From contig NZ_SPMY01000030.1 in the NCBI RefSeq assembly GCF_012939955.1, positions 47,816 to 94,056 on the forward strand: a stretch of 46,241 bases of DNA, given 5' to 3'. The position numbers and the translations under genes were made by a program. Shown one piece after another: positions 20,618 to 29,138 of the stretch. Position 1 is the first letter of the stretch. Each line of letters opens with the position of its first letter. Under the pieces are notes generated by a model, which was not told the origin of the DNA, searched no databases, and saw nothing but the letters and a program-made list of their open reading frames with translations. Origin of the DNA: Candidatus Accumulibacter phosphatis. GTDB taxonomy: Bacteria > Pseudomonadota > Gammaproteobacteria > Burkholderiales > Rhodocyclaceae.

Positions 20618-20941
20618 ATGCCCGACGTCAACAGCGAACTTTCCACCGACAGCAAACAGAAACTCGTCTCCGACATGAAAGTCGTGGTTTCTCACGCCGA
20701 GGAGCTCCTGCGCGCCACCGCTGGCGTTGCCGACGAGAAGATGAACGACCTGCGCGAGCGCATTGGCCAGAGCCTGCGCGACGCCAAGCTGCGCCTGGCC
20801 GATGCTGAAGGGGCACTGGTCGACAAGACCAAGGCCGCCGCACGGGCCACCGACGACTTCGTGCACGAGAACCCGTGGCGCGCCGTCGGCGTCGCGGCCG
20901 TCGTCGGCCTGCTGCTCGGTGCCATCATCAGTCGCCGCTAG
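20618..20941 (+). CDS. yqjD: DUF883 (ElaB/YqjD-like) membrane-anchored protein
   Basis: A 107-residue protein with a long amphipathic helical region (about residues 10-80), the motif ATDDFVHENPWRAVGVAA near 77-95 and a glycine-rich C-terminal membrane helix ending ISRR. This is the layout of ElaB/YqjD/YgaM, tail-anchored proteins that bind stalled ribosomes at the inner membrane in E. coli. It starts a three-gene rightward cluster equivalent to yqjD-yqjE-yqjK. Confidence 0.85.
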   Translation: MPDVNSELSTDSKQKLVSDMKVVVSHAEELLRATAGVADEKMNDLRERIGQSLRDAKLRLADAEGALVDKTKAAARATDDFVHENPWRAVGVAAVVGLLLGAIISRR

Positions 20942-20956
20942 GGTTTTCCCCGCGCC

Positions 20957-21376
20957 ATGAGCGACACGACTGTCAGCGCTGGAAGGACTGGCAGGGGCCT
21001 GTTCACCGGCGCCCGAGACGGTGCGCTCACGCTACTCGGCAGCGGGCGGACGCGGCTGGAACTCCTGGGCAATGAACTCAAGGAGGAAAAGCTGCGCGCC
21101 GTCCGCCTGTTGCTCTGGTCGCAGATCATGGTGTTCTGCCTGGCGCTTGGCACGATACTGCTGGTGGCTTTGCTGCTCGCCGTGTACTGGGAGTACCGAG
21201 TCGTCCTCCTGGCCTCGAGCGGGGTGCTGTTCATTGCCTGCAGCGGTCTGGCCTACGTCGCTCTACAGCGGAGCATGCGTCGACCCGAGCACCTCTTCGC
21301 CGCCAGCCTCGCCCAGCTTGAAGAGGACCTTCGCCAACTGAAACAGGCAGCCGGCGATGAATCAAGAACTGATTGA
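20957..21376 (+). CDS. yqjE: YqjE-like phage-holin-family membrane protein
   Basis: A 139-residue protein with an N-terminal amphipathic region (ALTLLGSGRTRLELLGNELKEEKLRAVRLL) followed by two membrane helices (about 54-78 and 84-106). This matches the YqjE/DUF1469 'putative Actinobacterial holin-X / phage holin' family. Position between a DUF883 protein and a YqjK-like protein supports it. Its 3' end overlaps the next gene by 20 bases, implying coupling. Confidence 0.8.
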   Translation: MSDTTVSAGRTGRGLFTGARDGALTLLGSGRTRLELLGNELKEEKLRAVRLLLWSQIMVFCLALGTILLVALLLAVYWEYRVVLLASSGVLFIACSGLAYVALQRSMRRPEHLFAASLAQLEEDLRQLKQAAGDESRTD

Positions 21377-21683
21377 GCTGGCCATCGAGCGCGGCCGACT
21401 GATCGAACGTATCAGCAATCAGCGTCAACTGCTGGCCCGGGAACTGCAGCCGCTAGGCGATGCTCTGCAAACCGCCGATCGCGCCACTGCCACCGTGCGC
21501 ACTGGCACCACTTACGTCAAGCAACACCCGGAAATCGTCGCCCTTGGTATCGCTGTGCTGATCGTCGTCAAACCGGCCCGCGTCTGGCGCTGGAGCAAAC
21601 GCGGCTACTTCGCCTGGCGTGCCTTCGGCACGCTGCGCAGACAGTTGACCGATCTCGGCTTGCTCGCTGGCCAACGACCCTAG
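21357..21683 (+). CDS. yqjK: YqjK-like protein
   Basis: The 108-residue protein begins with a helical MNQELIELAIERGRLIERI segment, consistent with YqjK-like families. It has one hydrophobic stretch (about 60-75) and the basic AFGTLRRQLTDLG near the end. The assignment depends mainly on operon position after yqjD and yqjE. It ends 15 bp from the convergent SMUG gene. Confidence 0.6.
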   Translation: MNQELIELAIERGRLIERISNQRQLLARELQPLGDALQTADRATATVRTGTTYVKQHPEIVALGIAVLIVVKPARVWRWSKRGYFAWRAFGTLRRQLTDLGLLAGQRP

Positions 21684-21698
21684 CCTGCCGTTCCACCG

Positions 21699-22430
21699 TC
21701 ACTGCCAGACACCAAGGCCCAGCAGCTGCTTGCTGGCGACTTCCGCCCAGCCGCGGTTGGCCGCCGGACTGGCCGGACTCGGATGCAGTACGCGGCCGAT
21801 CCTGACGCCGCTCCCGGCCAGAGCCGCGCTCGCCCGCGCCTCGGCGAAGGCGCCCACACCGATAACCCATTGCGGCTGCAAAGCGACGACCAGTGCCTGC
21901 AGATGCTCGTCGCAAGCCGAACGCAAGGCCGTCGCCTCGTCGGCGGGCAGCTTGTCCGGGGTGAGATTGCGGCCGCGCTCAAAGAAAGCCAGCGGGCAAT
22001 AGTTGGCGACGAAGTGTTCGGCGAAAAAGCGCTCGGCGCTACCGAAGCGCTCGCGGAACAGTCCCCACAGGCGTCGCCCACTGACCTCGGAACGTGTGCA
22101 GGCGAAGCCTTCGATCGGCCGCCAGGGATTCTCCAGCGCCGGTGCTTGCACTTCGGCGACAATCCCCAGCCAGTCGCGCACCGCCGCAATCTCGCCGAAA
22201 GGCACGCCACACTGCACCATCCCGAAAGGTCCGGGATTCATGCCCAGGAACACTACCCGCCGGTGGCCAGCCGCGTAGCGACGCAGGTACATCTCGTGCG
22301 CTGCCCAGGCATAGGTCAGCGGATCATAGGTGTGACTGACCGGCGGCGCGAAGCGCAGCACGGCCAGTCTTGCCGACAACTGCCGGGCAGCAGCAATCAG
22401 GGTCTCGGCGACGCTGGTGTCTCGTTCCAT
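21699..22430 (-). CDS. SMUG1-like uracil-DNA glycosylase
   Basis: Single-strand-selective monofunctional uracil-DNA glycosylase family. In about 243 residues it has the catalytic-loop motif FLGMNPGPFGMVQCGVPFGE near residue 60 and the DNA-intercalation motif HPSPASPAANRGW near 215. Both are strong SMUG1 signatures. The ATG at 22430 lies inside the 3' end of ampG, a 34-base overlap, with AAGG upstream. A longer frame to 22820 only reads ampG out of frame. Confidence 0.88.
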   Translation of the reverse strand: MERDTSVAETLIAAARQLSARLAVLRFAPPVSHTYDPLTYAWAAHEMYLRRYAAGHRRVVFLGMNPGPFGMVQCGVPFGEIAAVRDWLGIVAEVQAPALENPWRPIEGFACTRSEVSGRRLWGLFRERFGSAERFFAEHFVANYCPLAFFERGRNLTPDKLPADEATALRSACDEHLQALVVALQPQWVIGVGAFAEARASAALAGSGVRIGRVLHPSPASPAANRGWAEVASKQLLGLGVWQ

Positions 22431-23659
22431 GGGGCGACCTTCAACAACAGCAGCATGCCCGGCAAGGCCAGCCCGAAGCACAGAAAGAAAAAACTGACCC
22501 AGCCCAGCGACTCGACCAGCGCACCCGCGGTGGCGTTGATGAAGGTCCGCGGAACGGCCGCCAGGCTGGTAAACAAGGCAAACTGGGTGGCTGTGAACGC
22601 CGGATTGGTGGCGCGCGCGATGAACGCCGTGAACGCCGCCGTGCCCAGACCGACGCCCAGATACTCGGCAGCAATGACGCTCGCCAGAGCCAGCCGATCG
22701 ATGCCTTCTATGCTCGGCTGCGCGCCGCGCCATGCCAACCAGGCGAAACCGAGAATGGTCGCCATCTGCACCACGCCGAACAACCACAGGGCGCGATTGA
22801 TGCCCAGGCGGACCATCCACAGACCGCCGAGCAGACCGCCGAATACCGCCGGCCAGAGGCCAGCATGTTTGGCGATCACGCCGATGTCGGTCATGCTGTA
22901 GCCGAGGTCGAGGTAGAACGGCGTCGACAGGCTGGTGGCCAGCGAATCGCCAAGCTTGTAGAGAAAAATGAAACCGAGGACCAGCATCGCCCCCTGCCAG
23001 CCCTTGCGGCCAATGAACTCGTGAAAAGGCTCGACGACCGCCGCGCGCAGGGTCTTTGGCGCCGCTACCGCCAGCGGTTCGGCGACCAGCAGCACCATCA
23101 CCATCCCCGGCACCATGAAAGCGGCGGTGATCCAGAACACCTGCGCCCAGGGAATCAGGTCGGCAAGAATCAGCGACAGCGATCCCGGCACCAGTCCGGC
23201 GATCCGGTAGGCATTGACATGCACGGCATTGCCAAGCCCAAGCTCGTTGTCACGCAGAATCTCGCGGCGAAAGGCATCCAGGGCGACATCCTGTGTCGCC
23301 GAAAGAAAGGCCAAGGCCACCGACAGCCAGATCACCGGTGTCAGATCGATCGCCGGGGAAAAGCCGCCGAGCAGACCGATCGCCAGCAGCAGACCGATCT
23401 GCGAGAGCAGCGTCCAGCCGCGCCGGCGGCCGAGTGGCAGGCGATAGCGATCGAGCAACGGTGCCCAGAGAAATTTCCAGGTGTAGGGAAACTGGATCAG
23501 CGCGAAGAAACCGATGACCTTGAGGTCGACACCGTCGCTGCGCAGCCAGGCCGGCAGCAGATTCAGCAGGAGGTAGAGCGGCAGGCCCGAACTGAAACCG
23601 GTGAACACACAGATCAGCATCCGCCGCGTCAGCAGCAGGCGCAGCCAGTCAGGCGTCAA
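22397..23659 (-). CDS. ampG: AmpG-type muropeptide permease (MFS)
   Basis: Major-facilitator protein of about 420 residues with 12-14 hydrophobic helices. FSSGLPLYLLLNLLPAWLRSDGVDLKVIGFFAL near the start, FPYTWKFLWAPLLDRYRLPLGRRRGW, and SATQDVALDAFRREIL are AmpG hallmarks. AmpG imports anhydro-muropeptides for cell-wall recycling. The start is inferred as TTG at 23659, overlapping the metW stop (TTGA), giving [18 protein letters not shown]. An internal ATG 13 codons on is the alternative. Confidence 0.88.
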   Translation of the reverse strand: MTPDWLRLLLTRRMLICVFTGFSSGLPLYLLLNLLPAWLRSDGVDLKVIGFFALIQFPYTWKFLWAPLLDRYRLPLGRRRGWTLLSQIGLLLAIGLLGGFSPAIDLTPVIWLSVALAFLSATQDVALDAFRREILRDNELGLGNAVHVNAYRIAGLVPGSLSLILADLIPWAQVFWITAAFMVPGMVMVLLVAEPLAVAAPKTLRAAVVEPFHEFIGRKGWQGAMLVLGFIFLYKLGDSLATSLSTPFYLDLGYSMTDIGVIAKHAGLWPAVFGGLLGGLWMVRLGINRALWLFGVVQMATILGFAWLAWRGAQPSIEGIDRLALASVIAAEYLGVGLGTAAFTAFIARATNPAFTATQFALFTSLAAVPRTFINATAGALVESLGWVSFFFLCFGLALPGMLLLLKVAPWNETPASPRP

Positions 23660-24279
23660 GATCTGCGTCCGAGCCGATAGAAAGCCAGGCTGCCATTGAG
23701 GTTCGAGTCGTCGGCCACCTCCCGGCCAGCCTCGTCGAAAGCCAGACGCTCGCGAATCTCGATGCCGAGCCGGCCACACAGGTCTTCGAAATCGACGATC
23801 GTGAAAAAGCGCACGTTCGGTGTATCGAACCAGTCGTAGGGCAGATCCTCGGACACCGGCATGTGCCCGGCGGCAATTGCCGCGCGGTTGCTGCGATAGG
23901 CGAAGTTGGGGAAACTGACCACCGCTTCGGCGGCGACGCGCAGCATCTCGGTGAGAATGCGCTCGGTGGTGTGCATCGTCTGCAAGGCCTGTGAAATGAT
24001 GGCCCGATCGAAGGAATGATCTTCGAAACCGAGCAGCCCCGATTCGATATTCATCTGGATCACATCGACGCCGTTGCGAATGCAGGCGAGAACGCTTTCC
24101 GGGTCGATTTCGACGCCATAGCCGGTCACATCACGAGTCTCGTCGAGATAACGCAGCAGCCTGCCGTCGCCGCAACCGAGGTCGAGAACGTGCTCGCCGG
24201 GTTGCAACCAGCTGGCGATCACCGCGAAGTCGAAGCGCTCGCGTTGCTCGGCCTTGACTCTCCTCTCGTGCTCGGTCAT
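23656..24279 (-). CDS. metW: Methionine biosynthesis protein MetW
   Basis: Class I SAM-methyltransferase fold protein paired with MetX in homoserine acylation. The 207-residue protein shows motif I ([16 protein letters not shown] near residue 31), [46 protein letters not shown] near 92 and [11 protein letters not shown]. Its ATG overlaps the metX stop (ATGA), so metX-metW are translationally coupled, the common arrangement in proteobacteria. Confidence 0.95.
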   Translation of the reverse strand: MTEHERRVKAEQRERFDFAVIASWLQPGEHVLDLGCGDGRLLRYLDETRDVTGYGVEIDPESVLACIRNGVDVIQMNIESGLLGFEDHSFDRAIISQALQTMHTTERILTEMLRVAAEAVVSFPNFAYRSNRAAIAAGHMPVSEDLPYDWFDTPNVRFFTIVDFEDLCGRLGIEIRERLAFDEAGREVADDSNLNGSLAFYRLGRRS

Positions 24280-25403
24280 ACGGTAATGTTTCCCAAATAG
24301 GCGCGCAGCAGGGCATGGTAGTGCTGATCGTCGAGCAGGAAGGAATCGTGACCGGCGTCGCAGTCGATCTCCGCGTACACGACGCGCAGGCGATTATCCA
24401 GCAGCGCAAAAACGATTTCCCGCGAACGCGCCGGCGCAAAACGCCAGTCGGTCGAAAAACTGGCGACGAAGAACCTCGCCTTGGCGCGTGCCAGAGCACT
24501 CGGCAGATGGCCGGCATAGGCGTAAGCGGGGTCGAAGTAGTCGAGCGCCTTGGTCATCATCAGATAGGTGTTGGCGTCGAAGAAAGCGGCGAATTTATTG
24601 CCCTGGTAGCGCAGGTAGGACTCGATTTCGAAGTCCACGTCGTAGCTGAACTTGTGCTCGCCATGACGCAATTGCCGGCCGAATTTCTCGGCCATCTGGC
24701 TATCCGAAAGATAGGTGATATGGCCGACCATGCGCGCCAGCCGCAAGCCGCGCGTCGGCAGGACGCCGTGCTCGGCGTAGTAGCCGCCATGAAAGTCCGG
24801 ATCGGAAATGATGGCCTGCCGTGCCACCTCGTTGAAGGCGATATTCTGTGCCGACAACTTGGGCGCCGAAGCAATGACCATCGCGTGGCGAATGCGATCG
24901 GGGAACTGCAAAGACCATTCGAGCGCCTGCATGCCACCGAGGCTGCCGCCGAGCACTGCCGCCCAGGTGTCGATGCCGAGATGGTCGGCCAGTCTGGCCT
25001 GCGCTGCCACCCAGTCCTCGACGGTGATCAGGGGGAAATCAGCGCCGTAGCGCTTGCCGGTCTCGGGCCTGATCGACAGCGGGCCGGTCGAACCGTAGCA
25101 ACCGCCCAGGTTGTTGACCCCGATGACGAAGAACTTGTGGGTATCAAGCGGCTTGCCGGGCCCGACCAGGTTGTCCCACCAACCGATGTTCTCGGGATCG
25201 TCAGCATAGAAGCCGGCGACGTGATGGCTGCCAGCCAGCGCATGGCAGACCAGCACGGCGTTGGAATGTTCGGCATTGAGCGTGCCATAGGTCTCGTAGG
25301 CCAGCTCGAAACCGGGTAGCACGGCGCCGCTCTTCAGTGTCAGCGGGGTATCGAAGCGCACGCGCTGCGGCGTAACGAGTCCGACAGAGTTCTCTGGTGA
25401 CAT
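24276..25403 (-). CDS. metX: Homoserine O-acyltransferase MetX
   Basis: Alpha/beta-hydrolase-fold acyltransferase of the first committed step of methionine synthesis. The 375-residue protein has [27 protein letters not shown] near residue 35, the nucleophile elbow [20 protein letters not shown] near 150, and the catalytic Asp/His region [16 protein letters not shown] near 340. Sequence alone does not distinguish the acetyl- from the succinyl-transferring type; many betaproteobacterial MetX use succinyl-CoA. Its leader carries a promoter, a SAM-II-like aptamer and an intrinsic terminator. Confidence 0.95.
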   Translation of the reverse strand: MSPENSVGLVTPQRVRFDTPLTLKSGAVLPGFELAYETYGTLNAEHSNAVLVCHALAGSHHVAGFYADDPENIGWWDNLVGPGKPLDTHKFFVIGVNNLGGCYGSTGPLSIRPETGKRYGADFPLITVEDWVAAQARLADHLGIDTWAAVLGGSLGGMQALEWSLQFPDRIRHAMVIASAPKLSAQNIAFNEVARQAIISDPDFHGGYYAEHGVLPTRGLRLARMVGHITYLSDSQMAEKFGRQLRHGEHKFSYDVDFEIESYLRYQGNKFAAFFDANTYLMMTKALDYFDPAYAYAGHLPSALARAKARFFVASFSTDWRFAPARSREIVFALLDNRLRVVYAEIDCDAGHDSFLLDDQHYHALLRAYLGNITV

Positions 25404-25432
25404 CGCGATCGTAGGTGTACCCGAGGCAGGAG

Positions 25433-25467
25433 AAAAAAAACCCAGTCAGCTAGCAAGGCGGACTGGG
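25433..25467 (-). terminator. Intrinsic terminator in the metX leader
   Basis: On the minus strand CCCAGTC (25467-25461) and GACTGGG (25447-25441) form a perfect 7-bp stem followed directly by eight T. It lies about 30 bp upstream of the metX ATG and about 10 bp after the aptamer, so it most likely controls transcription into metX. It is not placed to end an upstream gene, because the metX promoter is upstream of it. Confidence 0.85.
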
Positions 25468-25473
25468 CGTGCC

Positions 25474-25527
25474 GCGCTTTAGCCGTATTTATAAGGCGCC
25501 CGCAAGCTGATCGTTCAAATCGGCGCC
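25474..25527 (-). ncRNA. SAM-II-like riboswitch aptamer upstream of metX
   Basis: Minus-strand features in order: stem strand GGCGCC, GATTTGAAC, a CTTGC loop segment, the pairing GGCGCC, then TATAAAT and GGCTAAAG. This matches the SAM-II (metA / SAM_alpha) pattern, known by its P1 stem, UGAUUU-like loop, UUGC and AUAAA...GCUAAA 3' strand that closes an H-type pseudoknot. Its place right after a promoter and before a terminator and metX fits negative control by S-adenosylmethionine. The call is by eye against the remembered consensus; a covariance-model search would settle it. Confidence 0.8.
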
Positions 25528-25537
25528 AAGGCCGCGA

Positions 25538-25566
25538 AAGTTACCTGCAGCCTGGGAAAAAGTCAA
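25538..25566 (-). promoter_or_regulatory. Sigma-70 promoter of metXW
   Basis: Minus-strand TTGACT (25566-25561) and TAACTT (25543-25538) are separated by exactly 17 bp. The expected start, near 25531, would place the aptamer at the very 5' end of the transcript. The -35 begins two bases beyond the ptsI stop codon. Confidence 0.7.
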
Positions 25567-25567
25567 T

Positions 25568-27310
25568 TCAGGCGTTGAGTTTCTCCAGTTGCTCGCGAAT
25601 TTTCCCGGGCTCCTCGTGGCGCAACAGGCGGCGAACGATGGGCGCCAGCTCCGCACAGTTGCTCTGCATGATGCATTGCTTGACCGACAGGATCTGCGCT
25701 GGATGCATCGAGAACTGGCGCAGTCCCATGCCCAGCAGCAGGCGCGTCAGCAGGGGATCGCCGGCCAGCTCGCCACAGATCGAAACCGGGATATGCACCT
25801 TTTCCGCACTGGCGATGGTGTGCGCCAGGAGCATCAGGACGGCCGGATGCAGTGGATCGTAAAGGTGCGCCACCTGCTCGTCGCTGCGATCGATGGCCAA
25901 GGTGTACTGGATCAGGTCATTGGTCCCGATCGACAGGAAATGCAGGCGGCGCAGAAAGAGTCCGACGGCCAGCGCCGCCGCCGGGATCTCGATCATCGCC
26001 CCGACTTCGATCTCCTCGTTGAAGGGGCAGTTCTCGCTGCGCAGGGTCGCCTTCGCGCGCTCTATCGCCGCCAGTGTCTGGTCGATTTCGTGCGCCTGCG
26101 AAAGCATCGGAATCAGCAACTTGATCTTGCCGAACTGCGATGCGCGCAGGATGGCGCGCAACTGCGTCTGGAACATTTTCGATTCGGCCAGCGACAAGCG
26201 GATCGCGCGCAAGCCAAGCGCCGGATTGCTTTGCATGCGATCGCCGACCACTTTCCCCGGATGCAGGTCCTTGTCGTAACCGAGATCGAAAGTACGGATG
26301 GTGACCGGACGCCCGCCCATTCCCTTGACCACCGTTCGGTACGCTTCGAACTGCTCGTCTTCGGTCGGCATGTCGCCGCGATCGAGAAAAAGGAATTCGG
26401 TGCGAAACAGACCAATGCCTTCGGCGCCGCCGTCGAGCGCGTTGGCGACGTCGCCCGGCAGTTCGATATTGGCGTGCAGCGCAATATCGACGCCATCGAG
26501 CGTCGACGACTTGGCCGTCTTGAGACGCCTGAGCTTGGTGCGTTCGAGCTCGATCTGACTTTTTCGCAGGCGATACTCGTCGAGGATGCGCGCATCGGGG
26601 TTGACGATCAGCACGCCGCGCGTACCGTCGACAATCAGGTTTTCCTTGTCGTGAATCAGTTGCCGGGCATTGTGCAGGCCAAGCACCGCCGGAATGCGCA
26701 GGCTGCGCGCGAGAATCGCGGTATGCGAGGTCGAGCCGCCGACGTCGGTGACGAAGGCGGCGACATGATGATCCTTGTAGGCGATGACGTCAGCCGGCGA
26801 GAGATCGTGAGCAACGATTATCAGATCTTCTTCCTTGACCCCCTTGCTGGTCCGTAGCGCCACCCGGCCCGGCTGGCCGACGAGTTCCTTGATCACCCGT
26901 TCGACGACCTGGCGCACGTCGTAGCTGCGCTCGCGCAGATACTGATCTTCAAAGCTCTCGAACTGACCGACCAGCACTTCCATCTGCTGCACCAGCGCCC
27001 ATTCAGCATTGCAGCGGCGCTCGCGAATCAACTGCTTGGGAGTGTCGGCCAGTTCCGGGTCGGCGAGGATCATCGTATGCAGGTCGATGAAGGCGCCGAA
27101 TTCGCCCGGCGAATTGTGCATGCGCTCCTTCAGGCTGGCGAACTCCTCGTGAACCCTGAGCAGTGCCTCCTCGAAGCGCGCCACCTCTTTTTCTACCAGA
27201 CGAGGCGCGATAACCAGGTGCGACACCTCGAGTGTCGCGTGCGACATCAGATGCGCCCGCCCAATCGCGATGCCGCCGGAAACCGGCAGCCCGTGCAAGG
27301 TAAAACTCAT
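25568..27310 (-). CDS. ptsI: PTS enzyme I (phosphoenolpyruvate-protein phosphotransferase)
   Basis: Phosphorylates HPr using PEP. From MSFTLHGLPVSGGIAIGRAH (ATG at 27310) it has the swivelling phosphohistidine segment GGSTSHTAILARSLRIPAV near residue 190 and the PEP-binding TIM barrel (GIGLFRTEFLFLDR; TIRTFDLGYDK; FLSIGTNDLIQYTLAIDR; ICGELAGDP). The total is about 580 residues. A GTG at 27340 overlaps the ptsH stop (GTGA) and would add ten residues. It is downstream of ptsH and a mannose-type EIIA. Confidence 0.95.
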   Translation of the reverse strand: MSFTLHGLPVSGGIAIGRAHLMSHATLEVSHLVIAPRLVEKEVARFEEALLRVHEEFASLKERMHNSPGEFGAFIDLHTMILADPELADTPKQLIRERRCNAEWALVQQMEVLVGQFESFEDQYLRERSYDVRQVVERVIKELVGQPGRVALRTSKGVKEEDLIIVAHDLSPADVIAYKDHHVAAFVTDVGGSTSHTAILARSLRIPAVLGLHNARQLIHDKENLIVDGTRGVLIVNPDARILDEYRLRKSQIELERTKLRRLKTAKSSTLDGVDIALHANIELPGDVANALDGGAEGIGLFRTEFLFLDRGDMPTEDEQFEAYRTVVKGMGGRPVTIRTFDLGYDKDLHPGKVVGDRMQSNPALGLRAIRLSLAESKMFQTQLRAILRASQFGKIKLLIPMLSQAHEIDQTLAAIERAKATLRSENCPFNEEIEVGAMIEIPAAALAVGLFLRRLHFLSIGTNDLIQYTLAIDRSDEQVAHLYDPLHPAVLMLLAHTIASAEKVHIPVSICGELAGDPLLTRLLLGMGLRQFSMHPAQILSVKQCIMQSNCAELAPIVRRLLRHEEPGKIREQLEKLNA

Positions 27311-27336
27311 AAGGGGTGTACTCGATTCACTCCGCT

Positions 27337-27606
27337 TCACTCCGTTTCACCAAACCGGTCGGCGACCAGCGCGAGAATGGCCTCGCTGGCCGCCTGTTCG
27401 TCACTGCCCGTGGTTTCGACGAGCACTGTCGAACCTTTGCCTGCAGCCAGCATCATCACCCCCATGATGCTCTTGGCGTTGATGCGGCGCGCCCCCTTTT
27501 CCATCCACACTTCGCTGTCGAAACTGCTGGCGAGCTGCGTCAACTTGGCCGAGGCACGCGCGTGCAGGCCCAGTTTGTTAAGAATTTCCGTTTCAGCACG
27601 TACCAT
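27337..27606 (-). CDS. ptsH: Phosphocarrier protein HPr
   Basis: 89-residue HPr with the active-site histidine in LGLHARASAKL (His15-type) and the regulatory-site serine region NAKSIMGVMML near residue 45. Both the EI-phosphorylated histidine and the Ser46-like residue recognised by HPr kinase are kept, though no hprK is in this window. It sits between EIIA (25 bp upstream) and ptsI. Confidence 0.96.
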   Translation of the reverse strand: MVRAETEILNKLGLHARASAKLTQLASSFDSEVWMEKGARRINAKSIMGVMMLAAGKGSTVLVETTGSDEQAASEAILALVADRFGETE

Positions 27607-27631
27607 CCAGGCCTCCGATCATCGTCAGCGA

Positions 27632-28021
27632 CTAGGGCGTCGGCAGCTTCATCACACCATCGTGAGCACCGCTGACGGCTTTCTGAAGAAGAGTGTCCAT
27701 GTCCTTGTCGCGATAGGTCAATGCGCGCAGCAGCATCGGCAGGTTGAGGCCGGAAACCCCTTCGACGTGGCCGGACTGGAGCAATTTGAGCGCCAGGTTG
27801 GCCGGCGTCGCGCCAAAAATGTCGGTCATCACCACCACCCCCTGGCCTCCGTCGACTTCCTTGAGCAGCAGGCGCGCCCGCGGCAGGATATCGAGCGGAT
27901 CATCCTGCGGTGCGACACCGAGTTGTGCGATCAGTGGCGGACGCTTGTTGAGGACGTGACAGACATTCTGAATCAGGCTTTCGCCAAAGCAGCCGTGCGT
28001 TATCAGAAGAATGCCGATCAT
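27632..28021 (-). CDS. PTS mannose/fructose-family EIIA component
   Basis: 129-residue EIIA of the mannose family. The N terminus MIGILLITHGCFGESL has the phosphorylatable His at residue 9, and the central VVVMTDIFGATPANLALKLL is typical of ManX-A domains. No EIIB, EIIC or EIID is nearby. Betaproteobacteria often have just such an EIIA-HPr-EI set, thought to be regulatory (PTS-Ntr-like) and linked to polyhydroxybutyrate control rather than sugar uptake. Confidence 0.9.
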   Translation of the reverse strand: MIGILLITHGCFGESLIQNVCHVLNKRPPLIAQLGVAPQDDPLDILPRARLLLKEVDGGQGVVVMTDIFGATPANLALKLLQSGHVEGVSGLNLPMLLRALTYRDKDMDTLLQKAVSGAHDGVMKLPTP

Positions 28022-28100
28022 TTCGCCCCCTCATCAAAACAGGCTGCCATTCTAAGCGATTCCGCGCCGCCGGGCACTGCCCACAGTCGCCACGGAGCGC

Positions 28101-29138
28101 TCAGGGAAGGACTTCGAGCGACGGCGGCTGGCCGCCAAGGTAGTCAAGCCGAGCGTGCAGCGCCCGACTGACCTGAACCTGGCCTTGCGCATCGACCCTG
28201 AGAACCTGCTCCAGCTGCAGCTGACGCGCCAGGCGCGGCCAGTCGGCACCGGCAATGAACAAGGGCTTGGAGGCGACGTCAGAGAGCGTTCCGGCATCGG
28301 GGCGTGCGCCGATCAGCACGCTCAGCGCCTGCGTGTGCTGCACCGGCTGAGCGCTACGCGGGTCGAGCAGGTGGCTGTAGCGCCGGCCGTCGATCTCGAA
28401 ATAGCGCTGGTAATCGCCAGAAGTGCCAATCGCCTCGCCATCGTCGAGTTCGACCGTCGCCAGCGGACCCGGCTGGCGCGGGTGCTGGATACCCACCCGC
28501 CAGCGCTCGCCATTCTTGCTGCCGAGCGCCAGCACATTGCCGCCAATATTGACCAATGCATTGTGCACGCCCTGCGCCTTGAGGATGCTCGCTGCGCGGT
28601 CCAGCGCCACGCCCTTGAGGTAGCCACCGAAATCAAGCGCCAGCCGGGTGTTGCGGCTACTGACCTGGAGCTCGTCGAGTTGCAGGTTAACGACACCCGC
28701 TGGCGCCGCTCGCCAGGCAGCCAGCGTATCGGCGTCCGGCAAGCTCGCCGGCAAATCGTCGGACTGAAAACCCCACAGCGCGATCAAGGCGCCGATCCCG
28801 GGGTCGAAAAGCCCTTCGCTGAGCAGCGAGAAACGCTGCGCGTGGGCCAGCAGGCCGGCCATTTCCGGCGTCACCGACGCCGTCCGGCCGGCGGCCAGGG
28901 CCTGATTCAGGCCGCTCAGCTCGGAAGGCTGCCAGGCGTGATAGCGACGGTGCAGACGGTCGAACTCGCGCAGCACGGCGGCCGCCGCCGGACGTGCCGC
29001 GGCCTCGGGAAGACCGGCAATCAAAATCTCGACACGGGTACCGAAAACGAAAGCCTGCTGCTGGTGCAGCGGCGCCCGCGCGCAGGCAGCAAGAAGGCAA
29101 GCCAGCGCGAAAAGGAGAACTAGGCGGCAGCTGCGCAC
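28101..29138 (-). CDS. apbE: FAD:protein FMN transferase ApbE (lipoprotein)
   Basis: Periplasmic flavin transferase that links FMN covalently to Thr residues of proteins such as NqrB/C and RnfD/G. The GTG start at 29138 opens a lipoprotein signal with lipobox LLAAC near residue 18. Family features are AFVFGTRVEILI, DPGIGALIALWGF, LDFGGYLKGVALDRA, NIGGNVLALGSKNGERWRVGIQHP and YSHLLDPRSAQPV. The start overlaps the gshB 3' end by 19 bases. No Nqr or Rnf genes are in this window. Confidence 0.93.
   Translation of the reverse strand: MRSCRLVLLFALACLLAACARAPLHQQQAFVFGTRVEILIAGLPEAAARPAAAAVLREFDRLHRRYHAWQPSELSGLNQALAAGRTASVTPEMAGLLAHAQRFSLLSEGLFDPGIGALIALWGFQSDDLPASLPDADTLAAWRAAPAGVVNLQLDELQVSSRNTRLALDFGGYLKGVALDRAASILKAQGVHNALVNIGGNVLALGSKNGERWRVGIQHPRQPGPLATVELDDGEAIGTSGDYQRYFEIDGRRYSHLLDPRSAQPVQHTQALSVLIGARPDAGTLSDVASKPLFIAGADWPRLARQLQLEQVLRVDAQGQVQVSRALHARLDYLGGQPPSLEVLP

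Noticed and set aside
22370-23680. A 436-codon rightward open frame opposite ampG
   Set aside because: Gln/Arg/His-rich antisense shadow of a hydrophobic transporter; no start signal or domains.
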